DNA of 64,000 nucleotides from Mycobacterium sp. OAS707 (GTDB lineage Bacteria; Actinomycetota; Actinomycetes; Mycobacteriales; Mycobacteriaceae), in NCBI RefSeq assembly GCF_014873705.1, contig NZ_JADBDS010000003.1, positions 248,001-312,000 of the forward strand, in the 5' to 3' direction. Shown piece after piece: positions 55,997 to 64,000 of this stretch (position 1 is the first letter of the stretch; every line of letters starts with the position of its first letter). The position numbers and the translations under genes are program-made. The notes beneath the pieces were generated by a model. That model did not search any database, was not told the DNA's origin, and worked only from the letters and a program-made list of their open reading frames with translations.

Positions 55997-57261
55997 ACGC
56001 TGACGCGGCCCTCCGCCGCTGCCAGCCCGATGTCGGACCGAAAGTGGCTGCCGGGCAAGCGAATCGAATTGGTCAGCGCATAGGCGGCATCGCGAGCGGC
56101 CACCAGATCCGCGCCAGTGCCGACGACTGAGAGGACCCGGCCGCCCGACGACACGATCGCGCCGTCGTCGCGTCGCGCGGTGCCCGCGTGCAGCACGCCG
56201 TCGGCCTCCGACCCGACGATCACGTCGCCGACCCGCGGCCGCCCCGGATAGTTCTCCGCAGCGACGACGACGGTCACGGCATAGCCGTCGCGCCATTGCA
56301 GCGGCGGCTGATCGGCCAGTTGACCGGTGGCGGCCGCGCGCAGCAGTTGCCCTAATGGACTGTCCAGCAGCGTCAGCACGGACTGAGTCTCGGGATCGCC
56401 GAAGCGGCAATTGAATTCGACGACGGCAGGGCCGCGCGATGTGATCGCCAGCCCGGCGTACAGCAGACCCGAGAACGGGCTCCCCCGCCGAACCATCTCC
56501 ACCGCAACGGGTTTGACCACTTCGTCGACGATCCGCTCGACCACCTCGGCGGGCAGCCACGGCAGCGGTGCGTAGGCACCCATCCCGCCGGTGTTGGGTC
56601 CGGTGTCGTTGTCGCCGACTCGTTTGAAATCCTGTGCGGGAACCAGCGGTACGACGGTCTCGCCGTCGACAATGCTGAACAGCGACACCTCGGGGCCGTC
56701 GAGAAACGATTCCAGTAGCACCGGGTGTCCGGAGTCGAGCAGGCTCGCGGCGTGCGCCCGCGCGGCGTCGCGGTCAGCGGTCACCACCACGCCCTTGCCT
56801 GCGGCCAGCCCGTCGTCCTTGACCACCCACGCCTGCTCGCCGGCGGCGGGACCAAACCGGTCCAGCGCCGCGTCGAGGTGCGCAGGGTTGTCGACGATCT
56901 CGCTCGTCGCGGTCCGCACACCCGCGGCGGTCATCACGTCCTTGGCGAACGCCTTGGATCCTTCGATGCGGGCGGCGTCCTTCGTCGGCCCGAAGCACGC
57001 GATGCCCGCGGCGCGCACGGCGTCGGCGACGCCGAGGACCAATGGCACCTCGGGACCCACGACAACCAGGTCGGCACCGATGCGCTGGGCCAGTTGGGTG
57101 ACGGCCTCGCCGGAGCCGACGTCGACGTCGTACTGATCGGCGATGATCGCGGTTCCGGCATTGCCTGGGGCGACAGCCAACTCCTCGACTTCGGGGTCTC
57201 GGCGCAGCGCCAACAGCAACGCATGTTCACGGGCTCCGGATCCGATCACGAGGACGCGCAC
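55993..57261 (-). CDS. purD: Phosphoribosylamine-glycine ligase PurD
   Basis: Second step of purine synthesis: PRA plus glycine plus ATP to GAR. 422-residue ATP-grasp enzyme. N-terminal MRVLVIGSGAREHALLLAL; ATP-grasp core VKDDGLAAGKGVVV; the FLDGPEVSLFSIVDGE strand, and PNTGGMGAYAPLPWLP and FNCRFGDPETQ in the active site. I chose GTG 57261 (canonical N-terminus, -10 TAGGGT 6 nt upstream) over GTG 57267, which overlaps the -10. Only 13 bp separate it from ddaH. Confidence 0.96.
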   Translation of the reverse strand: MRVLVIGSGAREHALLLALRRDPEVEELAVAPGNAGTAIIADQYDVDVGSGEAVTQLAQRIGADLVVVGPEVPLVLGVADAVRAAGIACFGPTKDAARIEGSKAFAKDVMTAAGVRTATSEIVDNPAHLDAALDRFGPAAGEQAWVVKDDGLAAGKGVVVTADRDAARAHAASLLDSGHPVLLESFLDGPEVSLFSIVDGETVVPLVPAQDFKRVGDNDTGPNTGGMGAYAPLPWLPAEVVERIVDEVVKPVAVEMVRRGSPFSGLLYAGLAITSRGPAVVEFNCRFGDPETQSVLTLLDSPLGQLLRAAATGQLADQPPLQWRDGYAVTVVVAAENYPGRPRVGDVIVGSEADGVLHAGTARRDDGAIVSSGGRVLSVVGTGADLVAARDAAYALTNSIRLPGSHFRSDIGLAAAEGRVSV

Positions 57262-57267
57262 AGGCAC

Positions 57268-57273
57268 ACCCTA
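57268..57273 (-). promoter_or_regulatory. -10 box of purD
   Basis: TAGGGT on the minus strand, 6 nt before the GTG at 57261; leaderless. Confidence 0.6.
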
Positions 57274-57274
57274 A

Positions 57275-58045
57275 TCAGATGCCGCGCAGCCGGACCGACA
57301 GGCACGTCACGCAGCCCTCGAGCTTCTCGAACTCTCCGATGTCGACGAGCACCGGTTCGTAGCCACGCGTCCGCAGCAACGCGGCGGTCTCGGGTGCGGC
57401 CGAGGACATCAGTAGCTTTCCGTCGCCGAGCAGGACGACGTGGGCACCCGGCTCCTCGGGTACCGCGAGGAACGTTGGAAAGACCGACGGGTCGTCGACC
57501 ACCGGCTCGTAGCCGATGATCGTGCCGTCGGGCAGCGCGGTCACCGCGGACTTGAGGTGCAGCGCCTTGGACAGCGCGACGGGCAGCACGGTCGCGCCGA
57601 ACGACTCGAGGTGCTCGGCCAGCTGGCGGATGCCGTCGGCGTTGGTGCGGCCCGACTGTCCGACGTAGACGATGCCGTCGTGCTTGAGCACATCGCCGCC
57701 GTCGAGCACCCCGGGTGCCTCGATATGTGCGATGCGGTAACCCATTTCGGCGACAGCTTTCTCGGTGCCCGCAGTTTCCGGGCGGCGTTCGGCGGGCCCG
57801 GGTCGTGCGATGACGGCGAGGTCGCCGTACACCACGACGGTGTCTTCGACGAACACGCTGTCGGGACACGCAGGCGCGGGCTCGACCTCGGTGACCCGCC
57901 ACCCTGCGTCGACGAACGCCCTGAGGTAGCCCTCCCACTGCCTCATCGCGGTGTTCACGTCGACAGGGGACCGCTCGATGTGGGTGAGGAGCCCTTCGGC
58001 CAGCCGTGAGCCGGGCCGCCTCACCAACGCCTTCTTGCCGTGCAC
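57275..58045 (-). CDS. ddaH: Dimethylargininase DdaH (amidinotransferase fold)
   Basis: 256 residues of the DDAH family, which hydrolyses N-methylarginines to citrulline. Typical N-terminus VRRPGSRLAEGLLTHIER; substrate and catalytic segments CPDSVFVEDTVVVY, EAPGVLDGGDVLKH, VGQSGRTNADGIRQL; and the C-terminal nucleophile Cys in LEGCVTCLSVRL. I chose GTG 58045, leaderless with TACGAT 6 nt upstream. A longer frame to 58078 would overlap the divergent P450 operator. Confidence 0.9.
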   Translation of the reverse strand: MHGKKALVRRPGSRLAEGLLTHIERSPVDVNTAMRQWEGYLRAFVDAGWRVTEVEPAPACPDSVFVEDTVVVYGDLAVIARPGPAERRPETAGTEKAVAEMGYRIAHIEAPGVLDGGDVLKHDGIVYVGQSGRTNADGIRQLAEHLESFGATVLPVALSKALHLKSAVTALPDGTIIGYEPVVDDPSVFPTFLAVPEEPGAHVVLLGDGKLLMSSAAPETAALLRTRGYEPVLVDIGEFEKLEGCVTCLSVRLRGI

Positions 58046-58051
58046 TGCTCG

Positions 58052-58057
58052 ATCGTA
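58052..58057 (-). promoter_or_regulatory. -10 box of ddaH
   Basis: TACGAT on the minus strand, 6 nt before the GTG at 58045; leaderless. Confidence 0.55.
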
Positions 58058-58070
58058 CGGTCGGATCAGG

Positions 58071-58098
58071 CCATACACTTGACATCGCGGTGTATGGT
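58071..58098. promoter_or_regulatory. P450 promoter with inverted-repeat operator
   Basis: CCATACAC (58071-58078) and GTGTATGG (58090-58097) are perfect 8-bp arms with an 11-bp spacer. The right arm contains the P450 -10, TATGGT (58093-58098), 6 nt before the leaderless ATG at 58105. A repressor on the repeat would block it; the TetR encoded just downstream of the P450 is the obvious candidate. Confidence 0.65.
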
Positions 58099-58104
58099 CT
58101 AACT

Positions 58105-59334
58105 ATGACGCAGACCACATGTCCGTTCGGCCAGGGTTACGACTTCACCGACCCCGACGTCCTGCTCAAAGGCATCCCCGTCACCGAGTTCGCCGAGCTG
58201 CGCAAGACCGCGCCGGTGTGGTGGAACGAGCAAAAGGAATCGATCTTCGACGACGGCGGCTACTGGGTGATCAGCCGTCATGCCGACATCAAGGAGATCT
58301 CGCGCAACGGCGACCTGTGGTCGACCAACCGCAAGGGTGTGGTGATGCGGATGCCCGAGGGCACCGACGCCGAACAACTCGAGCTGACCAAGGCCTTGCT
58401 GATCAACCACGACGCGCCGGAGCACACGCGGCTGCGCAAGCTCGTGTCACGGTTGTTCACGCCGCGAGCCGTGTCCACGTTGGAGGACAAGCTCGCCGTC
58501 GCGGCCCGTGAGATCGTCGCCGCGGCAAAGGAGAAGGGAAGCGGTGACTTTGTCGACGACATCGCGATGAAGCTACCGCTGCTGGCGATCGCGGACCTCA
58601 TCGGTGTGCCCGAGGCGGACCGCGAAAAGTTGTTCCACTGGACCAACGCGATCATGAACACCGAAGATCCCGACTTCGAGGCGGGTTACGTTGCCGCCAA
58701 CGCCGAGTTGATGGGCTACGCCTACACCATGGCCGAGGAGAGGCGCCGCTGCCCGGCCGACGACATCGTCACGCGGTTGGTCCAGGCCGATATCGACGGC
58801 GAATCCATGGAAGACGTGGAGTTCGCGTTCTTCGTGATCCTGCTGGCGGTCGCGGGCAACGAGACCACCCGTAATGCGATGACACACGGGATGAACGCGT
58901 TCTTCGAAAACTCCGACCAGTGGGAGTTGTTCAAGCGTGAGCGGCCCGAGACGACGGCCGACGAGATCGTCCGCTGGGCCACCCCCGTGCATTGCTTCCA
59001 ACGAACGGCGTTGGCGGACACCGAAATCGACGGGGTCGCCATCCGTGAGGGGCAGCGCGTCGGCCTGTTCTACAGCTCCGCCAACTACGACGACGCGGTG
59101 TTCGACCAACCCTTCCGATTCAATATCCAGCGCGACCCCAACCCGCATCTGGGCTTCGGCGGCAACGGAGCACACTTCTGCATCGGCGCCAACCTCGCGC
59201 GCATGGAGATCAAGCTGATCTTCAACGAGATCGCCGAGCAGATCCCCGACATCGCCAAACTGTCGGAGCCGGAACGGCTTCGATCAGGCTGGCTCAACGG
59301 GGTCAAGCGGCTACAGGTCTCTTATCGCGGATAG
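58105..59334 (+). CDS. Cytochrome P450, CYP125-like
   Basis: 409-residue P450. I-helix AGNETTRN (250-257), ExxR DEIVR (287-290), haem loop FGGNGAHFCIG (Cys359). The N-terminus (GYDFTDPDVLLKGIPVTEFAELRKTAPVWWNEQ) and middle DGGYWVISRHADIKEISRN resemble the CYP125/CYP142 sterol-side-chain hydroxylase group, so a sterol or other bulky alicyclic substrate is likely but not certain. Leaderless ATG. A TetR gene follows 9 bp later, in the same unit. Confidence 0.88.
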   Translation: MTQTTCPFGQGYDFTDPDVLLKGIPVTEFAELRKTAPVWWNEQKESIFDDGGYWVISRHADIKEISRNGDLWSTNRKGVVMRMPEGTDAEQLELTKALLINHDAPEHTRLRKLVSRLFTPRAVSTLEDKLAVAAREIVAAAKEKGSGDFVDDIAMKLPLLAIADLIGVPEADREKLFHWTNAIMNTEDPDFEAGYVAANAELMGYAYTMAEERRRCPADDIVTRLVQADIDGESMEDVEFAFFVILLAVAGNETTRNAMTHGMNAFFENSDQWELFKRERPETTADEIVRWATPVHCFQRTALADTEIDGVAIREGQRVGLFYSSANYDDAVFDQPFRFNIQRDPNPHLGFGGNGAHFCIGANLARMEIKLIFNEIAEQIPDIAKLSEPERLRSGWLNGVKRLQVSYRG

Positions 59335-59337
59335 CAT
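59332..59337 (+). promoter_or_regulatory. -10 box of the TetR gene after the P450
   Basis: TAGCAT (TANNNT) at the end of the P450 gene, 6 nt before the GTG at 59344; leaderless. The regulator can be made independently of the P450 transcript. Confidence 0.5.
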
Positions 59338-59343
59338 CGGCGC

Positions 59344-59943
59344 GTGCGCACCCACGGCTGGTCGGGCTCGGCCCCCGCAACCGACGAAGAAGCCGTCGCC
59401 CGCATCCTCGACGCCGCGGGCAAGGCCATCGACGCCAAGGGTGCCGACTTCTCCATCGCCGACGTCGCCCGCACGCTCGGGGTCACCCGACAGACCGTCT
59501 ACCGGTATTTCCCCAGCACCGAGACGTTGCTTGTGGCCGCTGCCGTGCACGCCGCCACCGACTTCCTCGACCGACTGGCCACGCATCTGCAGGGCATCAC
59601 CGATCCGGTCGAAGCGGTCACGGAAGGCATTGCGACGGCGCTGGAATGGCTACCGAAGGACAAGCACATCGGGCTGCTGATCGTTCCGGGCCGCGCCGAT
59701 GCGCATACCGAATCGGTCACCTCCGACGTCGCCGTGCAGTTCGCCAACTCGATGCTGCGTCGGTTCGATGTCGACTGGGCCGGTCTCGGCTTCAGCGACG
59801 CGGATCTCGACGAACTCGCCGAGCATCTGCTGCGCATCATCCAGTCGTTCGTCGTCGATCCCGGCCGACCGCCGCGGCAGGGCGCCGAGTTGCGCGACTA
59901 CTTGAGGCGTTGGGTCGGCTCGGCTGTCGGGCCTAGATCCTGA
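59344..59943 (+). CDS. TetR-family regulator of the P450 unit
   Basis: 199 residues. HTH (about 17-63): EAVARILDAAGKAIDAKGADFSIADVARTLGVTRQTVYRYFPSTETLLVAAAV. The C-terminal helical domain has a long hydrophobic ligand pocket region (DFLDRLATHLQGI...GLLIVPGRADAHTESV). GTG start with TAGCAT 6 nt upstream. It likely controls the P450 through the CCATACAC/GTGTATGG repeat. Its 3' end overlaps the convergent reductase by 11 bp. Confidence 0.87.
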   Translation: MRTHGWSGSAPATDEEAVARILDAAGKAIDAKGADFSIADVARTLGVTRQTVYRYFPSTETLLVAAAVHAATDFLDRLATHLQGITDPVEAVTEGIATALEWLPKDKHIGLLIVPGRADAHTESVTSDVAVQFANSMLRRFDVDWAGLGFSDADLDELAEHLLRIIQSFVVDPGRPPRQGAELRDYLRRWVGSAVGPRS

Positions 59944-61018
59944 ATCGGCCTGCGAACCCCCGAAGCGGGAGATCGGCACTGGTGAGCAGCCCTGGCGGGG
60001 CGGCCACCACCGACTCGATCGCATGCAGCGCGGGCATGCCAGTGACGGTCATGCCGATCGACGCGAAGTTCGACGGATCGGAGAGGTCCACGCCGGGCTT
60101 CGGGAAGATCATGTGCTTGTTGTAGATGCACGGGTCGCCCTTGATCTGAGTGATGTAGCAGCCCTTGATATCCCAGCTCGGATCCGTGTGCGGTGTCATC
60201 TGCCACTCGAGGTGCGTCTCGACGCGCGGCACCCCGTCCACCATGCCCTGGTACTTGATGTAGTTGCCGCCGAGGGAGCCCTTCGGCAGGGTGTACCAAC
60301 CCAGATCGACGTCCTTGGTGCACGCGCCCAGTTCGTAGCTGAACTTGACCTCGTCGAGCTTCAGTTCGAAGCAATCGGCCATCATCAGCACACTGTCGGC
60401 GAAGACACGCGTGTACTTTTCCAGCTTGCCCGGAATGCTCGGATCGTCAACGGGCAGACCGTAACCCACCTCTATCCAGGTGTCCTTGCTGTGGTGGCAC
60501 GACACGTCGACGGACTCGATGGTGGTGACGTTCTCGATCTCGGCGACATCCGATGAGCAGACGACGCCGAGGATCTGGTTGACACCGGGGTTCATTCCCG
60601 TGCCGTAGAAAGTAGCGCCGCCCTTCTCGCACGCCTCTGCCAGCACCTGGCTGACCGGCTTGCCCGATGGGTGGGGGTGGTTGGTGTCGCGGTGCCAGCC
60701 GGTGATCCAGTCGGCCGTGGTGACAACATTGATCCCGGCCTCGAGCACCTTGACGTAGAGGTCCTCGTCGGGGAACACGCCGTGGAAGGTCAGCACGTCG
60801 GGCTTGGCGGCGATGATCTCCTCGACCGTGCCCGTGGCGACGACGCCGTTCGGTTCGATACCCGCAAGCTCGCCGGCATCCTTGCCGATCTTATCCGGCG
60901 AATAGCAGTGCACCCCAACCAGTTCGAGCTCGGACTGTGCGCCGTAGCGCTTGATCATCTCGGAGCCCACGTTGCCCGTGGCGACTTGGAACACACGAAT
61001 CGGCTTGTTGGACAACAT
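59933..61018 (-). CDS. DapB-like NAD(P)H-dependent reductase/amine dehydrogenase
   Basis: 361 residues. The N-terminal Rossmann domain (IRVFQVATGNVGSEMIKRYGAQSELELVGVHCYSPDKIG) is that of the dihydrodipicolinate-reductase/2,4-diaminopentanoate-dehydrogenase group; GIEPNGVVATGTVEEIIAAKPDVLTFHG follows. The C-terminal domain is a mixed sheet with TGMNPGVNQI and TLEWQMTPH-like segments (HLEWQMTPHTD). The ATG at 61018 overlaps the Rieske stop (TGATG), so the two act together. Substrate unknown; genes of this type recur in mycobacterial catabolic clusters. Confidence 0.8.
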   Translation of the reverse strand: MLSNKPIRVFQVATGNVGSEMIKRYGAQSELELVGVHCYSPDKIGKDAGELAGIEPNGVVATGTVEEIIAAKPDVLTFHGVFPDEDLYVKVLEAGINVVTTADWITGWHRDTNHPHPSGKPVSQVLAEACEKGGATFYGTGMNPGVNQILGVVCSSDVAEIENVTTIESVDVSCHHSKDTWIEVGYGLPVDDPSIPGKLEKYTRVFADSVLMMADCFELKLDEVKFSYELGACTKDVDLGWYTLPKGSLGGNYIKYQGMVDGVPRVETHLEWQMTPHTDPSWDIKGCYITQIKGDPCIYNKHMIFPKPGVDLSDPSNFASIGMTVTGMPALHAIESVVAAPPGLLTSADLPLRGFAGRFRI

Positions 61019-62043
61019 CAACCCTTCTGATTGGCCGAGGCAAGGTCCGCGGCACTGCCGCCGCGGCCGTCGGGATAGAACTGCAGGGCCCACTTGCGGA
61101 TCGCCGTGAACCCTTCGTACTCGGAGCTGGCCAGCGCGGGCGGATCGGAATAACGCTGGTGCGACCAGATGTGGATGTCCTGGCGGAACTGCCGGATGAC
61201 TTCTTCGCCGAACTCCGCGGCCTTCTGCGCCGCCCGCTCCGTGTCTTTGCCGGGCGTCCGGCCGATGTAGACCATGAACCGGACGTCAGATGTTGATTCG
61301 TCGACGGGGGTGATCGCGGAGATCGTGCGGTTGTCGATCATCCCCCAACTCTTGGTCACCGCCACACCGAGTCCGCCGTTGATGGCCTCCACCCCACTGC
61401 CGACGTCGTCGATGGACTGTTGGTCATCGCCCTCGAACGTGATGGTGAAGTCGACGTAGGACACCGGTGCGGCGAAGTCGTGGCGGGTGAAGATCGGGTT
61501 GATCGGCGTCTGGTGCACGTACTTGAAATGCGCGAAGTCGACACCGTTTTCGAGCACGTACTGCGGATGCAGCTCATGGCCTTGCTCGAAGAGCCGCTGC
61601 TGCGGGTAGTAGTCGGCCGGGTTGCGGCCGTCATGGAAGTCGGCGAACACGTCCGGTGCGTCGAAGAACGGGTCGCGACCCTCGATGTCGTGCCAGAGGT
61701 AGATCGACTCGTTGCGCTCAACGACGGGATAGGTCTTGATCCGACGGCCGCGGTTGGGCCTGCTCTCGTAGGGGATGCAGACGTTGCGGCCGTCGGCGTT
61801 CCACTGCCAGCCGTGGAACGGGCACTGGATCACCTCCCCCACGACGTGGCCGCCGAACCCGAGGTGCGCGCCGAGGTGTTCACAGTAGGCATTCATGACC
61901 GTGACCTGGCCGGACTCGCAACGCCATGCGATCAGCTCCTCGCCGAAGTACTTCATCGCGTGCACGTCGCCGACGCCGACCTCGTCCGACCAGGCGACCT
62001 GGAACCAGCCCGTCGGCTTCATGGACAGTGGCGGCTTGGCCAT
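61018..62043 (-). CDS. Rieske non-haem iron oxygenase (KshA-like)
   Basis: 341 residues from ATG 62043. The Rieske [2Fe-2S] domain has C54-E-H56 and C74-P-F-H77. The mononuclear iron site has NGVDFAHFKYVH (H172, H177, D169) plus a later Asp. Similar to 3-ketosteroid 9-alpha-hydroxylase (KshA) and related steroid oxygenases, so a sterol-like substrate is plausible. An ATG at 62073 is a less likely start. Promoter: -35 TTGACG, 18-bp spacer, -10 GATTCT. Needs a reductase partner, which is not in the window. Confidence 0.9.
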   Translation of the reverse strand: MAKPPLSMKPTGWFQVAWSDEVGVGDVHAMKYFGEELIAWRCESGQVTVMNAYCEHLGAHLGFGGHVVGEVIQCPFHGWQWNADGRNVCIPYESRPNRGRRIKTYPVVERNESIYLWHDIEGRDPFFDAPDVFADFHDGRNPADYYPQQRLFEQGHELHPQYVLENGVDFAHFKYVHQTPINPIFTRHDFAAPVSYVDFTITFEGDDQQSIDDVGSGVEAINGGLGVAVTKSWGMIDNRTISAITPVDESTSDVRFMVYIGRTPGKDTERAAQKAAEFGEEVIRQFRQDIHIWSHQRYSDPPALASSEYEGFTAIRKWALQFYPDGRGGSAADLASANQKG

Positions 62044-62050
62044 GTCGACA

Positions 62051-62080
62051 AGAATCACAGAGGGCTCTATCATTCGTCAA
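62051..62080. promoter_or_regulatory. Overlapping divergent promoters of the Rieske and TetR genes
   Basis: Minus: -35 TTGACG (62080-62075), 18 bp, -10 GATTCT (62056-62051), 7 nt from the Rieske ATG. Plus: -10 TATCAT (62068-62073), 7 nt before the TetR GTG at 62081. The plus -10 lies inside the minus spacer, so the two promoters exclude each other. Confidence 0.55.
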
Positions 62081-62719
62081 GTGTCAGATTCGGCGACGAG
62101 CGCTCGGCGGAGCAACCGCCGCGGTCAGGCGACGCGTGACGCCATGCTCGACGCGGCGCTGCGCGCCCTGGCGAGCGGTGATGTCGCCGCGGCTTCCGCC
62201 AATCGCATCGCGAAGGACGCCGGCGCGACTTGGGGTGCGGTCAAATATCAGTTCGGCGATATCGACGGCTTGTGGGCCGCGGTGTTGCGTCGCACCGCTG
62301 AGCGGCGCGGGCAATTGCCTTCACAGGCCACCCCGGATGCGCCGTTGCGCGAGCGGGTGGCCGCCATCATCGACCTCCTCTTCGACGGGTTGTCGGCACC
62401 CGATTCGCGCGCGATCGAGACGCTGCGGGCAGCGTTGCCCCGCGATGGCGCGGAGTTGGAGCGGCTCTATCCGAAGACGGCCGCTGAACTCCAGTCATGG
62501 GGGCGTAGTTGGATCGAAGCGTGCCAAGAGGCGTTCCGCGACGTCGATGTCGATCCCGAACGGGTCCGTGAGGTCGCGTCGTTCATCCCAGGCGCTATGC
62601 GGGGCCTCGCCTCGGAGCGCCAACTCGGTTCCTACTACGACCTCGATATGGCGCGGCGTGGCCTGACGAACGCCATCGTGACGTACGTGCAGCGCTCAGA
62701 TCACGGTGAGCGGCAGTGA
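62081..62719 (+). CDS. TetR-family regulator divergent from the Rieske gene
   Basis: 212 residues. HTH about 17-64: ATRDAMLDAALRALASGDVAAASANRIAKDAGATWGAVKYQFGDIDGLWAAVL, with an unusual Ala-rich helix 3. The C-terminal half is helical (LRERVAAIIDLLFDGLSAPDSRAIETLRAAL). Leaderless GTG 62081. The overlapping divergent promoters make control of the Rieske/reductase genes likely. Its end overlaps the convergent unknown gene by 24 bp. Confidence 0.86.
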   Translation: MSDSATSARRSNRRGQATRDAMLDAALRALASGDVAAASANRIAKDAGATWGAVKYQFGDIDGLWAAVLRRTAERRGQLPSQATPDAPLRERVAAIIDLLFDGLSAPDSRAIETLRAALPRDGAELERLYPKTAAELQSWGRSWIEACQEAFRDVDVDPERVREVASFIPGAMRGLASERQLGSYYDLDMARRGLTNAIVTYVQRSDHGERQ

Positions 62720-63922
62720 CTTCCGGTGCTCGAAGGTAAACGTCGCGCCGCCGCTGACCCGGACCACCGATACCTCCGGTAATTCCTTTGCCGCCGTGTC
62801 GGTTTCGATGATTCGCGCCGTCCACTCGTTGTCAGTTCCTGCGGTCTCGACGTCGAGTCGCGGGTCGATCGCGGCGACGGCCGCCTGCAGTGGGCGCGTC
62901 TCGGTCGGTCCGACCAACGACAACCACGCCCCGTCCTCGTGCGCCGCAGAGCGGCGGACGTGCACGGTGTCCGGGCCGAATTCGGCGGTCACGTACGGGG
63001 CGGGATTGAACATCGGATGCAGTTCAAGCGTGCGCATCGCGCCCTCGATGCCGCCGGGCAGGCCCAGAGCGCGGTGAATACGTTCGGCGGCGATGCCGGC
63101 AAGGCCGATGAGCTGTTTGGTGCAGATCTCGGTCGCCAGTTCGGTGTTCGTACCCGCGCGCTTGCCGACCGCGATGACGAACGACAGGTTCAGCAGGTGC
63201 ATCTGCAGACATACTTCGTCGGCCATCCGCACGAGCGCCGACTGTGAGAACGCGCCGAAGTCGAAGTCGGACACCAAGGCGCCCGAGTAATCCGACTGCC
63301 CTTCGTCGGCAGCGTCGATCGGGTCGAGTTCGGTTCGGGCGGCGCGAGTTCGGCGTATCACGTCGAGGACGGGATGGTCCTGCACCTCTGGGTGAGACTC
63401 GTCGATGACCACGGTCCACGCGCAGTGGGGGTGGCGGTCGGCAGGCGCCCGCGGCGGGCGGTGAATGGGACGGATCTGCGCCCTGCGGTTGGTGGCCACC
63501 GCGGTGGCGTCGAACGTCGGGTCCTCGATGTCGTGGCACATGCCGCGGACGTACTCCTCGCCCATCGGTTCGACGTCGAGCAGCGCGCCGCAGTGGTCGA
63601 GGTGGAACTCACCGTGCCAACGGTCATGCACTGTGTAGCGGAAGTCCATGAATTGCGGGGGCGCGCCGATGTCGAGTTGCAGGCCCTTGAAGATCGTGAC
63701 GACGTCGTCGCCCTCGTAGTTGAGAGCCTTCTGCATTCGCCTGGTGTAGATCGGGCTGGCGCCCATCCATTCCTCGATCGCGATCTGCAGCATCTCCTCG
63801 CGACCGAAATTGCTGATGCACCAAGCCATTCCGGAGCGGTCGATCAGCTGACCGATCAACAGCAGCTCCGGCACCAGCGTCGCGAGCTGCTCCCGCGACA
63901 GGCCGGCAAACCTACTTGTCAT
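62696..63922 (-). CDS. Conserved hypothetical protein of the catabolic cluster
   Basis: 408 residues, no signal peptide or membrane helix. N-terminal helices (LATLVPELLLIGQLIDRSGMAWCISNFGREEMLQIAIEEWMG) are followed by a His/Asp/Cys-rich stretch, RWHGEFHLDHCGALLDVEPMGEEYVRGMCHDIEDP, which could bind metal. The rest is mixed alpha/beta. I do not recognise the family. Its ATG at 63922 overlaps the preceding stop by 11 bp, so it belongs to an operon that continues beyond the right edge. Context suggests a role with the Rieske/P450 catabolic genes. Confidence 0.72.
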   Translation of the reverse strand: MTSRFAGLSREQLATLVPELLLIGQLIDRSGMAWCISNFGREEMLQIAIEEWMGASPIYTRRMQKALNYEGDDVVTIFKGLQLDIGAPPQFMDFRYTVHDRWHGEFHLDHCGALLDVEPMGEEYVRGMCHDIEDPTFDATAVATNRRAQIRPIHRPPRAPADRHPHCAWTVVIDESHPEVQDHPVLDVIRRTRAARTELDPIDAADEGQSDYSGALVSDFDFGAFSQSALVRMADEVCLQMHLLNLSFVIAVGKRAGTNTELATEICTKQLIGLAGIAAERIHRALGLPGGIEGAMRTLELHPMFNPAPYVTAEFGPDTVHVRRSAAHEDGAWLSLVGPTETRPLQAAVAAIDPRLDVETAGTDNEWTARIIETDTAAKELPEVSVVRVSGGATFTFEHRKSLPLTVI

Positions 63923-64000
63923 CGAGACTGCTTCCCGAGTGCATCTTCAGCGCCGCGTCGACGTTCGCCTTCTTGTCCTCGCCCTGCTGCTTCTTCCGCT
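63912..64000 (-). CDS. C-terminal end of an unidentified gene (partial)
   Basis: Only the last 28 codons are in the window; they end in TAG at 63912. The tail is lysine- and acid-rich (RKKQQGEDKKANVDAALKMH, then SGSSLDDK). It is coupled to the following gene by an 11-bp overlap. The family cannot be told from this piece. Confidence 0.6.
   Translation of the reverse strand, partial: RKKQQGEDKKANVDAALKMHSGSSLDDK

Noticed and set aside
58079..58084. TTGACA as a -35 for the P450
   Set aside because: Only 8 bp separate it from the TATGGT -10. It lies in the spacer of the inverted repeat and cannot serve that promoter.

Overview
The window is high-GC chromosomal DNA from a Mycobacterium/Mycolicibacterium, probably a rapid grower. 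Evidence is mycothiol synthase (mshD), the orphan regulator GlnR, LmeA, a Mce-family protein, F420-type oxidoreductases, EspC-like type VII secretion proteins, CYP126, the encapsulin/DyP pair, and many leaderless genes whose TANNNT -10 box sits 6-8 nt before the start codon. From memory, gene order follows the M. tuberculosis Rv0772-Rv0820 segment (reversed), with insertions. I ran no database search.

Layout. 1-3.3 kb (minus): pstC (partial), pstS with a RegX3-type PHO box, mshD and glnR. 3.4-8 kb (plus): lmeA and a thioredoxin-like gene; then a cysteine-responsive unit (leaderless poly-Cys leader peptide, DUF4395 membrane protein, cysA2 rhodanese, sseC); then a DUF732 protein, a 32-residue membrane peptide coupled to a nitrobindin, and a small lipoprotein. 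8-13.5 kb: a solute-binding protein, a cation/Ca exchanger, a structured locus with two in-frame UGA codons, a class III cyclase, an aminodeoxychorismate lyase-like gene, ygfZ and a DUF3073 gene.

13.5-57.3 kb: the scattered purine biosynthesis genes purM, purF, purL, purQ, purS, purC, purB and purD, all on the minus strand, each with its own promoter or operon and separated by unrelated genes (Mce protein, PPOX and LLM oxidoreductases, TPP enzyme, M18 aminopeptidase, DyP peroxidase with encapsulin, MBL hydrolase, FAD dehydrogenase, glutathione peroxidase, oligopeptidase B, CYP126 and others). Between encapsulin and purQ lies an accessory island (31.9-37.0 kb), bounded by two inverted copies of a dispersed palindromic repeat. 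It holds a six-gene operon: an EspC-like protein with a YxxxD motif, a WxG protein with a C-terminal glycine-zipper membrane domain, two paralogous four-helix membrane proteins, a lipoprotein and an unknown protein. It looks like a type VII secretion effector/immunity module and is the best candidate here for an undescribed system.

57.3-64 kb: dimethylargininase, then a sterol- or xenobiotic-type catabolic region with a CYP125-like P450, a Rieske oxygenase coupled to a DapB-like reductase, two TetR regulators and a conserved unknown protein. No tRNA, rRNA, CRISPR array, insertion sequence or phage gene was seen. No gene-free stretch exceeds 300 bases.
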